Source: UBA11524 sp045591175
GTDB lineage: Bacteria; Bacillota; Clostridia; Christensenellales; Aristaeellaceae
NCBI GenBank assembly: GCA_045591175.1
Contig: JAZNSI010000011.1
Span: forward strand, 1-64,000
Length of the DNA stretch: 64,000 nt
Direction of reading: 5' to 3'
The notes under the pieces were generated by a model. It was not told the origin of the DNA and did not search any database. It was given only the letters and a program-made list of their open reading frames with translations. The translations under genes and the position numbers were made by a program. Shown here piece after piece: positions 24,102 through 30,523 of this stretch (the first letter of the stretch is position 1; each line of letters starts with the position of its first letter).

Positions 24102-25268
24102 ATGAAGAGGGGTTACAAGCTGCTGTTTGCGCTGGCGGCAATGATGCTGATGATGCTCCTGTCCAGCACAGCGCTGGCGGATACGATGCGCTTTGGCACG
24201 GTGAACGTGTCCAGCGTGAATCTGCGGGAAAATCCGTCCACCCAGTCCCGGAAGCTGGGCGTGTACGAGAAGGGCACCTGGCTGCGCATCGACGGCCAGA
24301 GCGGCAATTTCTATAAGGTCAGCGGCCCTGACGGCAAGTCCGGCTATATGGTCAAGGATTATGTGTACATTTCCGCTGCGGCCAAGGGCGTGATTGGCAT
24401 CGTGGATGTCAACGGCGACCTCAACATGCGTTCCTCCGGCAGCTATTCCGGCCGGGTCATCGCGACCTATCCGGACGGCACCCCCTGCATCCTCCTGACG
24501 GAGAAGGGCGACTGGTATCACGTCAGCGTGGAGAACCGCAACGGCTACTTCAATTCCGATTTTGTGGATAAGAAGTACACCACCTATTCCACCGATATCT
24601 GCACCGTGATCTCTGCCAACGGCAAAGGCGTGAATCTCCGCCTGGGTCCCGCCACCAAGTACGGTGTGGTCAGGACCATCCCCAGCGGCAGCTACGGTAT
24701 GATCATCCAGGAGGGCGACGGCTGGTGGAAGATCTCCGTCAACGGGTATGTGGGCTACATGAGCACCGATTACCTTAAGGACGGCATCGTCCGCAAGGGG
24801 AGCGCCTCTGCCGGCGGGAATGATGATTCCGGCAGCACGGGCGGAAATACGTCCTCCGGCGAGGGCTATGCGGTGGTCAACAATCCCGGCGCGAACCAGA
24901 AGCTGAATCTTCGTCAGTCTGCGTCGAAGTCCTCCAGGTCCATCGGCAAGTACGGCAACGGCACCTACGTCACCGTGCTCAGCCAGGGCAATACCTGGTG
25001 CAAGGTCATCGTGGACGGCAAGACCGGCTACATGATGACGGAATTCCTCAAGTTCTACGGCCTGAACGGTTCCTCCTCCGCTACGGTGGTGCATCCTGAC
25101 CGCACCTTCGTGTACCTGCGGGGCGGCCCCTCCCAGCAGACGGGGCGCATCCTTCAAAAGGTGCCCCACGGCGCGCGGGTGACCATCCTCACCCCCGGCG
25201 CGACCTGGTCCCAGGTCAAGTACAACGGACAGACGGGCTACATGATGACCCGCTTCCTGGACAAGTAA
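24102..25268 (+). CDS. Secreted protein with five SH3b repeats
   Basis: A 388-residue exported protein. Residues 1-28 are a signal peptide ending ALA. The rest is almost entirely five bacterial SH3 (SH3_3) repeats, each with a VNLR-like start and a GYM/GYF-type end: VNLRENPS...GYMVKDYV; LNMRSSGS...GYFNSDFV; VNLRLGPA...GYMSTDYL; LNLRQSAS...GYMMTEFL; VYLRGGPS...GYMMTRFL. A Ser/Gly-rich linker (about 237-257) separates repeats 3 and 4. No enzymatic domain follows, unlike most SH3b autolysins. It probably binds cell-wall peptide or polysaccharide. The ATG at 24102 follows AAGGAGG; GTG at 24081 overlaps that site and is rejected. Monocistronic. Confidence 0.93.
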   Translation: MKRGYKLLFALAAMMLMMLLSSTALADTMRFGTVNVSSVNLRENPSTQSRKLGVYEKGTWLRIDGQSGNFYKVSGPDGKSGYMVKDYVYISAAAKGVIGIVDVNGDLNMRSSGSYSGRVIATYPDGTPCILLTEKGDWYHVSVENRNGYFNSDFVDKKYTTYSTDICTVISANGKGVNLRLGPATKYGVVRTIPSGSYGMIIQEGDGWWKISVNGYVGYMSTDYLKDGIVRKGSASAGGNDDSGSTGGNTSSGEGYAVVNNPGANQKLNLRQSASKSSRSIGKYGNGTYVTVLSQGNTWCKVIVDGKTGYMMTEFLKFYGLNGSSSATVVHPDRTFVYLRGGPSQQTGRILQKVPHGARVTILTPGATWSQVKYNGQTGYMMTRFLDK

Positions 25269-25274
25269 CGATCT

Positions 25275-25305
25275 GCCGCTTCTCCGAAAGGGGAGGCGGC
25301 TTTTT
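25275..25305 (+). terminator. Terminator after the five-SH3 gene
   Basis: An 11-bp stem GCCGCTTCTCC / GGGGAGGCGGC with a GAAA tetraloop and TTTTT. Confidence 0.88.
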
Positions 25306-25340
25306 GTAACAAATGTAAATTGTGAAAAATCCGCCTGCAA

Positions 25341-25375
25341 CGGGAAAGATTTCCCATCCGCCATCGTTATATAGG
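25341..25375 (+). promoter_or_regulatory. Bipartite promoter-like motif CGGGAA-N19-GTTATATAGG
   Basis: CGGGAA (25341-25346) and GTTATATAGG (25366-25375) are separated by 19 bases and end 38 bases before the start of the secreted-protein gene. The same pair with the same spacing precedes the secreted SH3 gene at 56196. It lacks a good sigma-A -35, so an alternative (for example ECF) sigma factor is plausible. Confidence 0.5.
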
Positions 25376-25413
25376 TGACAGCGCTCCAAACAAAATGAAC
25401 GAGGTGGACAAAG

Positions 25414-26577
25414 ATGAAGAAGATGCTGAGCTTTCTGCTGGCGATGCTGATGCTGCTGGGCGCGATGTCCGCGATGGCGGAGGATGCCATCCGCAATCCG
25501 CTGCCCGATGAGATCGCTACGTTGTTTGATGTGCCCGCGTGGGAAGGCTTCCATGTGGCCCAGTGCGATGACACCAGTAACTGGCTTTCCTGGGTGTACA
25601 GCGAGGAGATGCACGCTGGCGTTGTGATTATGACCAACGGCTCGCTGCATATTGTGTGCCTGATTGAGCCGGACAGCAAGGGCAATCTGCGCATCACCCA
25701 GCGCAATTACAAGATGGTGGTGGGGGAGGAGATGCCCCGCGTGGAAATTGGCTGGGGCAACGCTTATGAGCAGATTACACCGCCTTGGGGTGAGAGGCGC
25801 ATGTTCGAACTGGACAACAACAATGGCTACCATATGGCTATCGGAAAGTTTGATGGCGTGTGGCGGGTGAAGCTCGTGTGGAATCTGCATAACGATACGA
25901 TCTCCTTCGTTAACGATGAAAAGATCGGCTATATCAAGGGCGAGGAGCGCGAGGATTACGTTGCTTACAACAGCCGTAACGTCAAGTACGCCTACGGCAC
26001 CTACGACAACCGCTTCGCAGCCTTCAACATCTACGACTTCCCCAAGACCCTGGAGGAGGCCCGCGCCAAGCTGACCAACCCGCCCGTCACCCCTACGGAT
26101 TTCCACATGCCCGTGTCGGTCAACCTTCGCGCGAATGAGAAGTACGACGTGTTCGCCGCACCGGGCCGCAGCAGCTATCGTGCGGCAAACGGCAAGGCTG
26201 AGATGTCCACCAACGACTGGGTGCAGATCTTCGGCGAGGAGGACGGCTGGTTGTTGGTGCAGTATGACATCAGCCGCGACCAGATGCGCTTTGGCTACAT
26301 TGACGCATCCGCCCTGCCTCGCGACACTGAGGTGCAGAGCCTGCGCTGGTACGACCTGCCCAGGCAGACCATCAAGTACAACACCTACGTCACCGATGAC
26401 CCGCTGGCCTCCTGCAATACCATCTGCTGGCTGAATACGGGCGACAAGGTGGATGTGCTGGCGGAATTCGGCGGCTGGTACTATATCGAGACCACCGACA
26501 GCTATGGCAGGCTCCTGCGCGGCTTTGTTCCGCACAGCAGCATCGACATCGTCACTGAGGACGACATGGTCGGCTGA
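25414..26577 (+). CDS. Secreted protein with C-terminal SH3-like domains
   Basis: A 387-residue exported protein. The signal peptide is residues 1-22 (MKKMLSFLLAMLMLLGAMSAMA). Residues about 25-215 are an unrecognised beta-rich domain; the C-terminal part (about 230-385) holds two SH3-like modules (VNLRANEKYDVFAAPGRSSY...FGYIDAS; then YVTDDPLASCNTICWLNTGD...RGFVPHSSI). It follows the five-SH3 gene in the same direction but has its own promoter-like motif shared with the gene at 56196. Its 3' end converges on the MotA/OmpA-like operon. No catalytic residues were recognised. Proposed as a wall-associated binding protein. Confidence 0.88.
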   Translation: MKKMLSFLLAMLMLLGAMSAMAEDAIRNPLPDEIATLFDVPAWEGFHVAQCDDTSNWLSWVYSEEMHAGVVIMTNGSLHIVCLIEPDSKGNLRITQRNYKMVVGEEMPRVEIGWGNAYEQITPPWGERRMFELDNNNGYHMAIGKFDGVWRVKLVWNLHNDTISFVNDEKIGYIKGEEREDYVAYNSRNVKYAYGTYDNRFAAFNIYDFPKTLEEARAKLTNPPVTPTDFHMPVSVNLRANEKYDVFAAPGRSSYRAANGKAEMSTNDWVQIFGEEDGWLLVQYDISRDQMRFGYIDASALPRDTEVQSLRWYDLPRQTIKYNTYVTDDPLASCNTICWLNTGDKVDVLAEFGGWYYIETTDSYGRLLRGFVPHSSIDIVTEDDMVG

Positions 26578-26588
26578 GGCAATATAAG

Positions 26589-26623
26589 AAGGACGGCTTC
26601 CCAAGCGGGAGGCCGTCCTTTTT
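26589..26623. terminator. Bidirectional terminator between the secreted gene and the stator operon
   Basis: A perfect 14-bp stem AAGGACGGCTTCCC-type repeat around an AAGC loop, with T-rich ends on both strands. Confidence 0.9.
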
Positions 26624-26629
26624 GCGTGT

Positions 26630-27112
26630 TTACTTGACCGTTGTTTTCATGGTGAAGGGCACGCCCCAGATGTAATAGGTGATGGTCACCTCGCGGATGG
26701 CGTGCATGTTCTTTTCGGTGAGGATGGTGGCGGTGACGTCCACGGACTGTCCCGCGGGGAGCTTTACGTCATGATAGGAGCCGATTTGCAGAATGTCGCC
26801 CGCCATGGGGGTCACCTGCAGCTCGATCATGTCCGCCGGGACGGAGGTGTCGTTCTTCAGCCGCACGGTGTAGGTGAGGAACTGGTAATCCTCCGCGTCG
26901 GAAAGCTCCTGAGCGGCAACATAGGGTGTGCCTGTCACCGCACCCAGGCGCAGCTGCTGGCGGAGCTCGGCGAAGTGCACGGGCTGATTGGCGGCTTCCA
27001 CCGCCACGACGCCCACCGCATCCACGAAGATGTTGGCGGTCATGTACATGTAGCCCACGCCCACCAGCGTCACGATGAGGATGAGCACGGTCAGAATGGC
27101 AAAATATTTCAT
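26630..27112 (-). CDS. Small membrane-anchored protein, third gene of the stator-like operon
   Basis: A 160-residue protein not recognised as a named family. Residues 5-27 (AILTVLILIVTLVGVGYMYM) form one N-terminal membrane anchor without a clear cleavage site. The rest is a predicted extracytoplasmic beta-sandwich-like domain (about 60-158: FLTYTVRLKNDTSVPADMIE, then VDVTATILTEKNMHAI), similar in look to LEA/late-embryogenesis or Ig-like folds. It starts 22 bases after the OmpA-like gene and ends at the shared terminator, so it is part of the same transcript. It could be a wall- or stator-associated accessory factor. Confidence 0.8.
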   Translation of the reverse strand: MKYFAILTVLILIVTLVGVGYMYMTANIFVDAVGVVAVEAANQPVHFAELRQQLRLGAVTGTPYVAAQELSDAEDYQFLTYTVRLKNDTSVPADMIELQVTPMAGDILQIGSYHDVKLPAGQSVDVTATILTEKNMHAIREVTITYYIWGVPFTMKTTVK

Positions 27113-27134
27113 GCTTGCTTTCCTTTATTTGCGA

Positions 27135-28175
27135 TTAGTTTCCCTGAAGAAGCTTGTTCATTTCCTCGATCATCTCCGCGTCCTTCAGGCTGAACTTGAA
27201 TTCCACGCGGCGGGAGGAATCCTGATCCACCACGGTGGTGCCGGGGTAGTAGATCAGGTCGGTTTCGCTGCGGCCGGTGGCGGTCAGCAGCTGCTGGAGA
27301 AGCTCGCGCTCCGGGCTACCCTCGCGGTACATGTGCAGCACATACATCATCACCTCATACGCGCGCTCCTGGGAGAGCTTCATGTTGTTTTCCCAGGTGC
27401 CCACGTCGTCGGTGTGGCCCTCGATGACGATCTGGCCCAGATAGTCGGAGTATTCCGGGCGCAGCAGCACTTCCAGGTACACGGGGATGAAGCGGTTGAG
27501 CAGGTACTGGCCGTCCGCCATGATGGAGGAGGAGCCGGTCTTGAAGAGGACGGCGCTGTCCAGCACGATGTCGCCCGTGTTGGGATCCACCGCGGCGGTC
27601 AGGTTGGCACGGGACAGGGATGCGGACAACTCGGCGATGATCTCCGCCTTCATGCCCACCATGTCCTCGATCTTGTCGGTCTTGCTGTTCAGGGCCGCCT
27701 GCTGGGCGTTGAGCACCTGAATGGCTGCGTTCAGGGCGTTTTCCTTGTTGGCCAGCTCCTGCTGGAGGATGATGAGCTCCTTTTCCTTGCCGGCCAGGTC
27801 ACTGCGGGCTGCGTCCAGCTCTGCCTGCTGCTCGCCCAGGATGATGTAGGCTTCCTCCAGGGCGGATTCCTTCTCGTCCAGCTGGGTCATGATGATGGCG
27901 ATCTGGGCATTTTGATGATCCATTTCCACCTGCTGGGCAGCAATTTGAAGCGTCTGTTCGTCCAGCTTGAGCTGCTGGTCGGTGATGAGGAGCTTCTGCT
28001 GATCCAGCTCGGCGGTCTTGGTTTCCAGCATGGTGAAATACTGGTGCAGGCTGACGGAGAGGATCAGCACGAACACCAGCAGCAGCGCTGCCATCATGTC
28101 GGAATAGCTGATCCAGCTGGCGCCGGAGTTGCCGCCCTTGCCGGCGCGGCTGTTGTGAATGCGTTGACGGGCCAC
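27135..28175 (-). CDS. MotB/ZorB-like stator protein with OmpA domain and long coiled coil
   Basis: A 346-residue ion-channel partner. One membrane segment (about 22-44) begins W-ISYSD-MMAALLLVF; Asp26 sits where MotB carries its proton-binding aspartate. Residues about 46-175 are a heptad-rich coiled coil (repeats of Q-x-x-L-D-E-Q, E-K-E-L). Residues about 190-335 form an OmpA-like peptidoglycan-binding domain (DSAVLFKTGSSSI, IEGHTDDVG, SQERA, SSRRVEF). The chosen start is the GTG at 28175, seven bases after GGAGG; a GTG at 28181 is too close to that site. It overlaps or abuts the stop of the MotA/ZorA-like gene. The coiled coil is far longer than in MotB or Zorya ZorB. Confidence 0.92.
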   Translation of the reverse strand: MARQRIHNSRAGKGGNSGASWISYSDMMAALLLVFVLILSVSLHQYFTMLETKTAELDQQKLLITDQQLKLDEQTLQIAAQQVEMDHQNAQIAIIMTQLDEKESALEEAYIILGEQQAELDAARSDLAGKEKELIILQQELANKENALNAAIQVLNAQQAALNSKTDKIEDMVGMKAEIIAELSASLSRANLTAAVDPNTGDIVLDSAVLFKTGSSSIMADGQYLLNRFIPVYLEVLLRPEYSDYLGQIVIEGHTDDVGTWENNMKLSQERAYEVMMYVLHMYREGSPERELLQQLLTATGRSETDLIYYPGTTVVDQDSSRRVEFKFSLKDAEMIEEMNKLLQGN

Positions 28176-28177
28176 GG

Positions 28178-29674
28178 TCACACCTCCTTGGAGGCGATGA
28201 TCTGGCTGAGCTGTGCGGTGAGCTGCTGCAGCGCGGTGACGGCCGCGGCGGTATCGCCGGAGGTGCCGTCCGCACGGAGCTGATCGACCTTGCGGGAGAG
28301 GGCTTCCACCAGGATGGCCATGTTCTTCTCAAAGGCGCCCAGGGCTTCGCTCAGGCCGCCGACGGTGTTTTGCACAAAGGCCTGGCAGCCGTTGGAAAGC
28401 TCCTGGCCGGCGTTGGTCATGGAGGTAGCGACCTGCTCCAAATGCTCGCCGGTGACGGAGGTGTTGTGGTTCATGCGGGTCATGGCCTTCTCCGCATCGG
28501 CGGTGAAGCCGTTCATGGAGGCCAGCAGCTGCTGGTGGCTGGCGCTGACCTGCTGCAGGAGCTTCTGCTGCTCGGCGTTCATCTGCTGCATCATTTCTAG
28601 CAGGGCGGAAGCGGAATCCTCAAAGCCCTCGTCCCGGCGGCGCGCTTCGCCCAGCTCGCTCACATAATGCTCAAAGCGGCTGAGGACGTCGGTGCTGACG
28701 GTGTGGAGCTGTTGCACGTCCTCCACGATGGCGGCAGCAGCGGCCATGGACTGGCGGATGTGCTCCATCGTCAGCTGCTGGTTCTGGTTGATCTCAGTCA
28801 TCGTCATGCCCAGCTGGACGAACTGGTCGTTGAGGCTCATGTTCATCTGCTGCACAAAGTTGCTGACGATGCGGCCCACGCCGTCCACCTGCGCACGGGT
28901 GGCGCCCACGAGGAAGTTGTCCATAGCCTTCGCCACGGGGGACATGGCCCGGGTGATGCTGCCTTCCACGGTGGCGGGCAGCACGTCGGTCAGGCCTGCG
29001 AGCATGTGGTTGGAGTCCTGGTTCTGGCAGATCAGCTGCACGTCGTTGTCCAGGGGGCGCTGCATGGCGAGCGTCGTGAAGCACTCCACGAAGTCGTCGA
29101 TGGCACGGTAGGAGCTGCCCTGCAAAATGCGGTTGAGCATGTTGAACACGATGGAGCAGCTCACGCCTGCCACAGAGGTGCCGAAGGCGAACTTCATGCC
29201 GTCCAGCAGCACCGGGATGCCCTCGATGATGGCGTCGGAGTTGGAGAAGTCCAATCCGCTCAGGCCGCGCATCATGCCCATGAAGGTGCCCAGGATACCC
29301 AGACTGGTCAGCAGGCCGGGGATGAGCTCCGCCAGGGTGGCGTTGCCGGGACCGTGGGTGACGGTGTCGTCATTGATGTAATCCTCCACATTGCAGGGGA
29401 GGCCGCGGCGGTCCAGCTGCTCGGCGTTCTGCAAAAAGCGCAGCCAGGAGCCCTTCAGGCGGTTGCCCATGAAGCGCTTTTCCTGCCAGACGGGTGTGCC
29501 CTGCTGATTGCCCGCGTCCCGCTGCAAACGGCGGATGGCACGGCGCAGCGAACGGGTGGTGCCCATCAGCGGCAGCAGGCACTTGAAGACGCCGATAAGC
29601 GTCACCACCGCCACAGCGGCGTACACAAGAATATCGACGATGTTGGCCATCAGGGTGGATGCGAAGGTCGTCAT
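28178..29674 (-). CDS. MotA/TolQ/ExbB/ZorA-like proton channel protein with cytoplasmic tail
   Basis: A 498-residue membrane protein, first gene of the stator-like operon. TM1 is about residues 9-31; TM2 and TM3 (about 114-136 and 162-183) hold the family signature LAELIPGLLTSLGILGTFMG and the polar GMKFAFGTSVAGVSCS segment. The last 270 residues lack membrane segments and are a long, mostly helical tail rich in Gln, Met and Ala with coiled-coil character. The PGLLTSLGILGTF wording and the large tail are closer to ZorA of Zorya than to flagellar MotA or TolQ. The start at 29674 follows AGGAGG. No flagellar, Tol-Pal, TonB or Zorya effector (ZorC, ZorD, ZorE) gene is nearby. Confidence 0.92.
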   Translation of the reverse strand: MTTFASTLMANIVDILVYAAVAVVTLIGVFKCLLPLMGTTRSLRRAIRRLQRDAGNQQGTPVWQEKRFMGNRLKGSWLRFLQNAEQLDRRGLPCNVEDYINDDTVTHGPGNATLAELIPGLLTSLGILGTFMGMMRGLSGLDFSNSDAIIEGIPVLLDGMKFAFGTSVAGVSCSIVFNMLNRILQGSSYRAIDDFVECFTTLAMQRPLDNDVQLICQNQDSNHMLAGLTDVLPATVEGSITRAMSPVAKAMDNFLVGATRAQVDGVGRIVSNFVQQMNMSLNDQFVQLGMTMTEINQNQQLTMEHIRQSMAAAAAIVEDVQQLHTVSTDVLSRFEHYVSELGEARRRDEGFEDSASALLEMMQQMNAEQQKLLQQVSASHQQLLASMNGFTADAEKAMTRMNHNTSVTGEHLEQVATSMTNAGQELSNGCQAFVQNTVGGLSEALGAFEKNMAILVEALSRKVDQLRADGTSGDTAAAVTALQQLTAQLSQIIASKEV

Positions 29675-29742
29675 GTGCGGTATGTCCTCCTGCGAATATA
29701 GTAGAAGGCGGATTTTCCGCCGGGTATACAAATCCACCCTCT

Positions 29743-29771
29743 ATTTTACACGAAATCTTCGCGCTTGTAAA
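29743..29771 (-). promoter_or_regulatory. Promoter of the stator-like operon
   Basis: On the minus strand: TTTACA, 17 bases, TAAAAT, about 70 bases before the first start codon. Confidence 0.6.
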
Positions 29772-29843
29772 CGACAAATGTAACAGAATTGTCATCTTTA
29801 CAAAGATTTTCTCCCGGAATCCGCATTTGACAGCCCTGCACGG

Positions 29844-29851
29844 CATATCCT
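29844..29851 (+). promoter_or_regulatory. Possible sigma-E-type -10 element before the small membrane gene and spoVM
   Basis: CATATCCT resembles the CATAnnnT -10 element of the sporulation sigma factors E and K, 24 bases before the 67-residue gene. No convincing -35 was seen. This is offered only because spoVM is under sigma-E control in Bacillus. Confidence 0.25.
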
Positions 29852-29874
29852 GCCAGTGAAGCGGGGGAATCAAT

Positions 29875-30078
29875 ATGCGGAAAGTCAGGTATCAGCCCTA
29901 TCCGCCGTCCAAACGACGTCCGCCGGAGGATGGCCTGTGGCGGATGCTAGGGTGCGTGTTCATTGCCGCAGGGCTGCTGCTTTTGTTCCTGTGCATCCCG
30001 GGGTGGGCCTGGGCAGCGATGGCGGGCGCGGCGCTGGTGATGGCAGGCTGGGCGCTGATCAACACATGCAGGAGGTGA
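29875..30078 (+). CDS. Small two-helix membrane protein preceding spoVM
   Basis: A 67-residue protein with a basic, proline-rich N-terminus (residues 1-22) and two membrane helices (about 24-42, GCVFIAAGLLLLFLCIPGW, and 46-62). A GGGGGAA site precedes the ATG. Its stop lies four bases before the spoVM start, inside the spoVM ribosome binding site, so the two are probably one transcript. No family was recognised. A sporulation role is inferred from the coupling only. Confidence 0.65.
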   Translation: MRKVRYQPYPPSKRRPPEDGLWRMLGCVFIAAGLLLLFLCIPGWAWAAMAGAALVMAGWALINTCRR

Positions 30079-30082
30079 CATG

Positions 30083-30166
30083 ATGCGCGTGCGGATGGTG
30101 TGCATCCGGCTGCCGAGATTCATGGGCGGCATGGTGCGGAAAATCGCGGGCAGGCGGCGGAAATGA
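30083..30166 (+). CDS. spoVM: SpoVM-like spore coat/cortex morphogenesis peptide
   Basis: A 27-residue amphipathic peptide, MRVRMVCIRLPRFMGGMVRK followed by IAGRRRK. The core IRLPRFMGGMVRKIAG aligns without gaps to the core of Bacillus subtilis SpoVM (IKLPKFLGGIVRAMLG), keeping the Ile, Leu-Pro, Phe, Gly-Gly, Val-Arg and Gly positions with Lys/Arg and Leu/Met swaps elsewhere. In Bacillus the peptide inserts in the outer forespore membrane by recognising positive curvature and anchors SpoIVA; the central proline is needed and is present here. A strong AGGAGGT site (30070-30076) precedes two ATGs; the second, at 30083, has the better spacing and the first is at 30080. It marks the organism as a probable spore-former. 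Confidence 0.82.
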   Translation: MRVRMVCIRLPRFMGGMVRKIAGRRRK

Positions 30167-30205
30167 CCTCCGCCTGTCTTTTCCCTGTACTTCTTTGCGG
30201 AAACG

Positions 30206-30234
30206 TTGACATCGCCTTTCATCCGTGATAAGAT
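30206..30234 (+). promoter_or_regulatory. Promoter of the lysine riboswitch/asd-dapA-dapB operon
   Basis: TTGACA, 17 bases, TAAGAT, about 28 bases before the riboswitch. Confidence 0.75.
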
Positions 30235-30261
30235 AGCCGTGTATCCGAATTTGATACGGGA

Positions 30262-30430
30262 TCAGAGGTGCGCAGTGTCGGTAGCGCGGCGGAGGACAGG
30301 CTTCCGCAGAGGCCGCGTGAAGGAACATTGCGCCGAAAGGCAGGAGAGAAGCCGTGGCTCCTGTGCTTGGGTGCAGGCCGGACAGGTCTGCAGCTGTCAT
30401 CAGGCATCGCCTGGCGGAGCGCTGGTCATT
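30262..30430 (+). promoter_or_regulatory. Lysine riboswitch (L box)
   Basis: The conserved blocks appear in order: AGAGGTGCG at 30264, GAAGGAACATTGCGCCGAA (about 30320), CTTGGG (30366), GCTGTCATCAGG (30403) and GGAGCGCTGG near the 3' end, which closes P1. It precedes asd-dapA-dapB. In the family, lysine binding favours the downstream terminator at 30467 and so shuts off lysine/diaminopimelate synthesis. Confidence 0.92.
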
Positions 30431-30466
30431 GGGCGGGGGAGAATGTATGCCCCGCATTGATGCGCA

Positions 30467-30493
30467 CCGCAGGAATGTCTTGCGGGCTTTTTT
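30467..30493 (+). terminator. Terminator of the lysine riboswitch
   Basis: A 7-bp stem CCGCAGG / CTTGCGG (one G-T pair) with loop AATGT followed by GCTTTTTT, 31 bases before the asd start. It is the probable expression platform. Confidence 0.75.
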
Positions 30494-30523
30494 ACATCAT
30501 AAGTGCAATGGAGGACGATGAAC

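Noticed and set aside
28176..28181. GTG at 28181 as the start of the OmpA-domain stator gene
   Set aside because: It lies one base after AGGAGG, too close for initiation; the GTG at 28175 has seven-base spacing.
26630..29674. A complete Zorya anti-phage system
   Set aside because: ZorA/ZorB-like proteins are present, but no ZorC, ZorD (helicase) or ZorE (HNH nuclease) gene lies on either side; neighbours are secreted SH3 proteins and a sporulation peptide.
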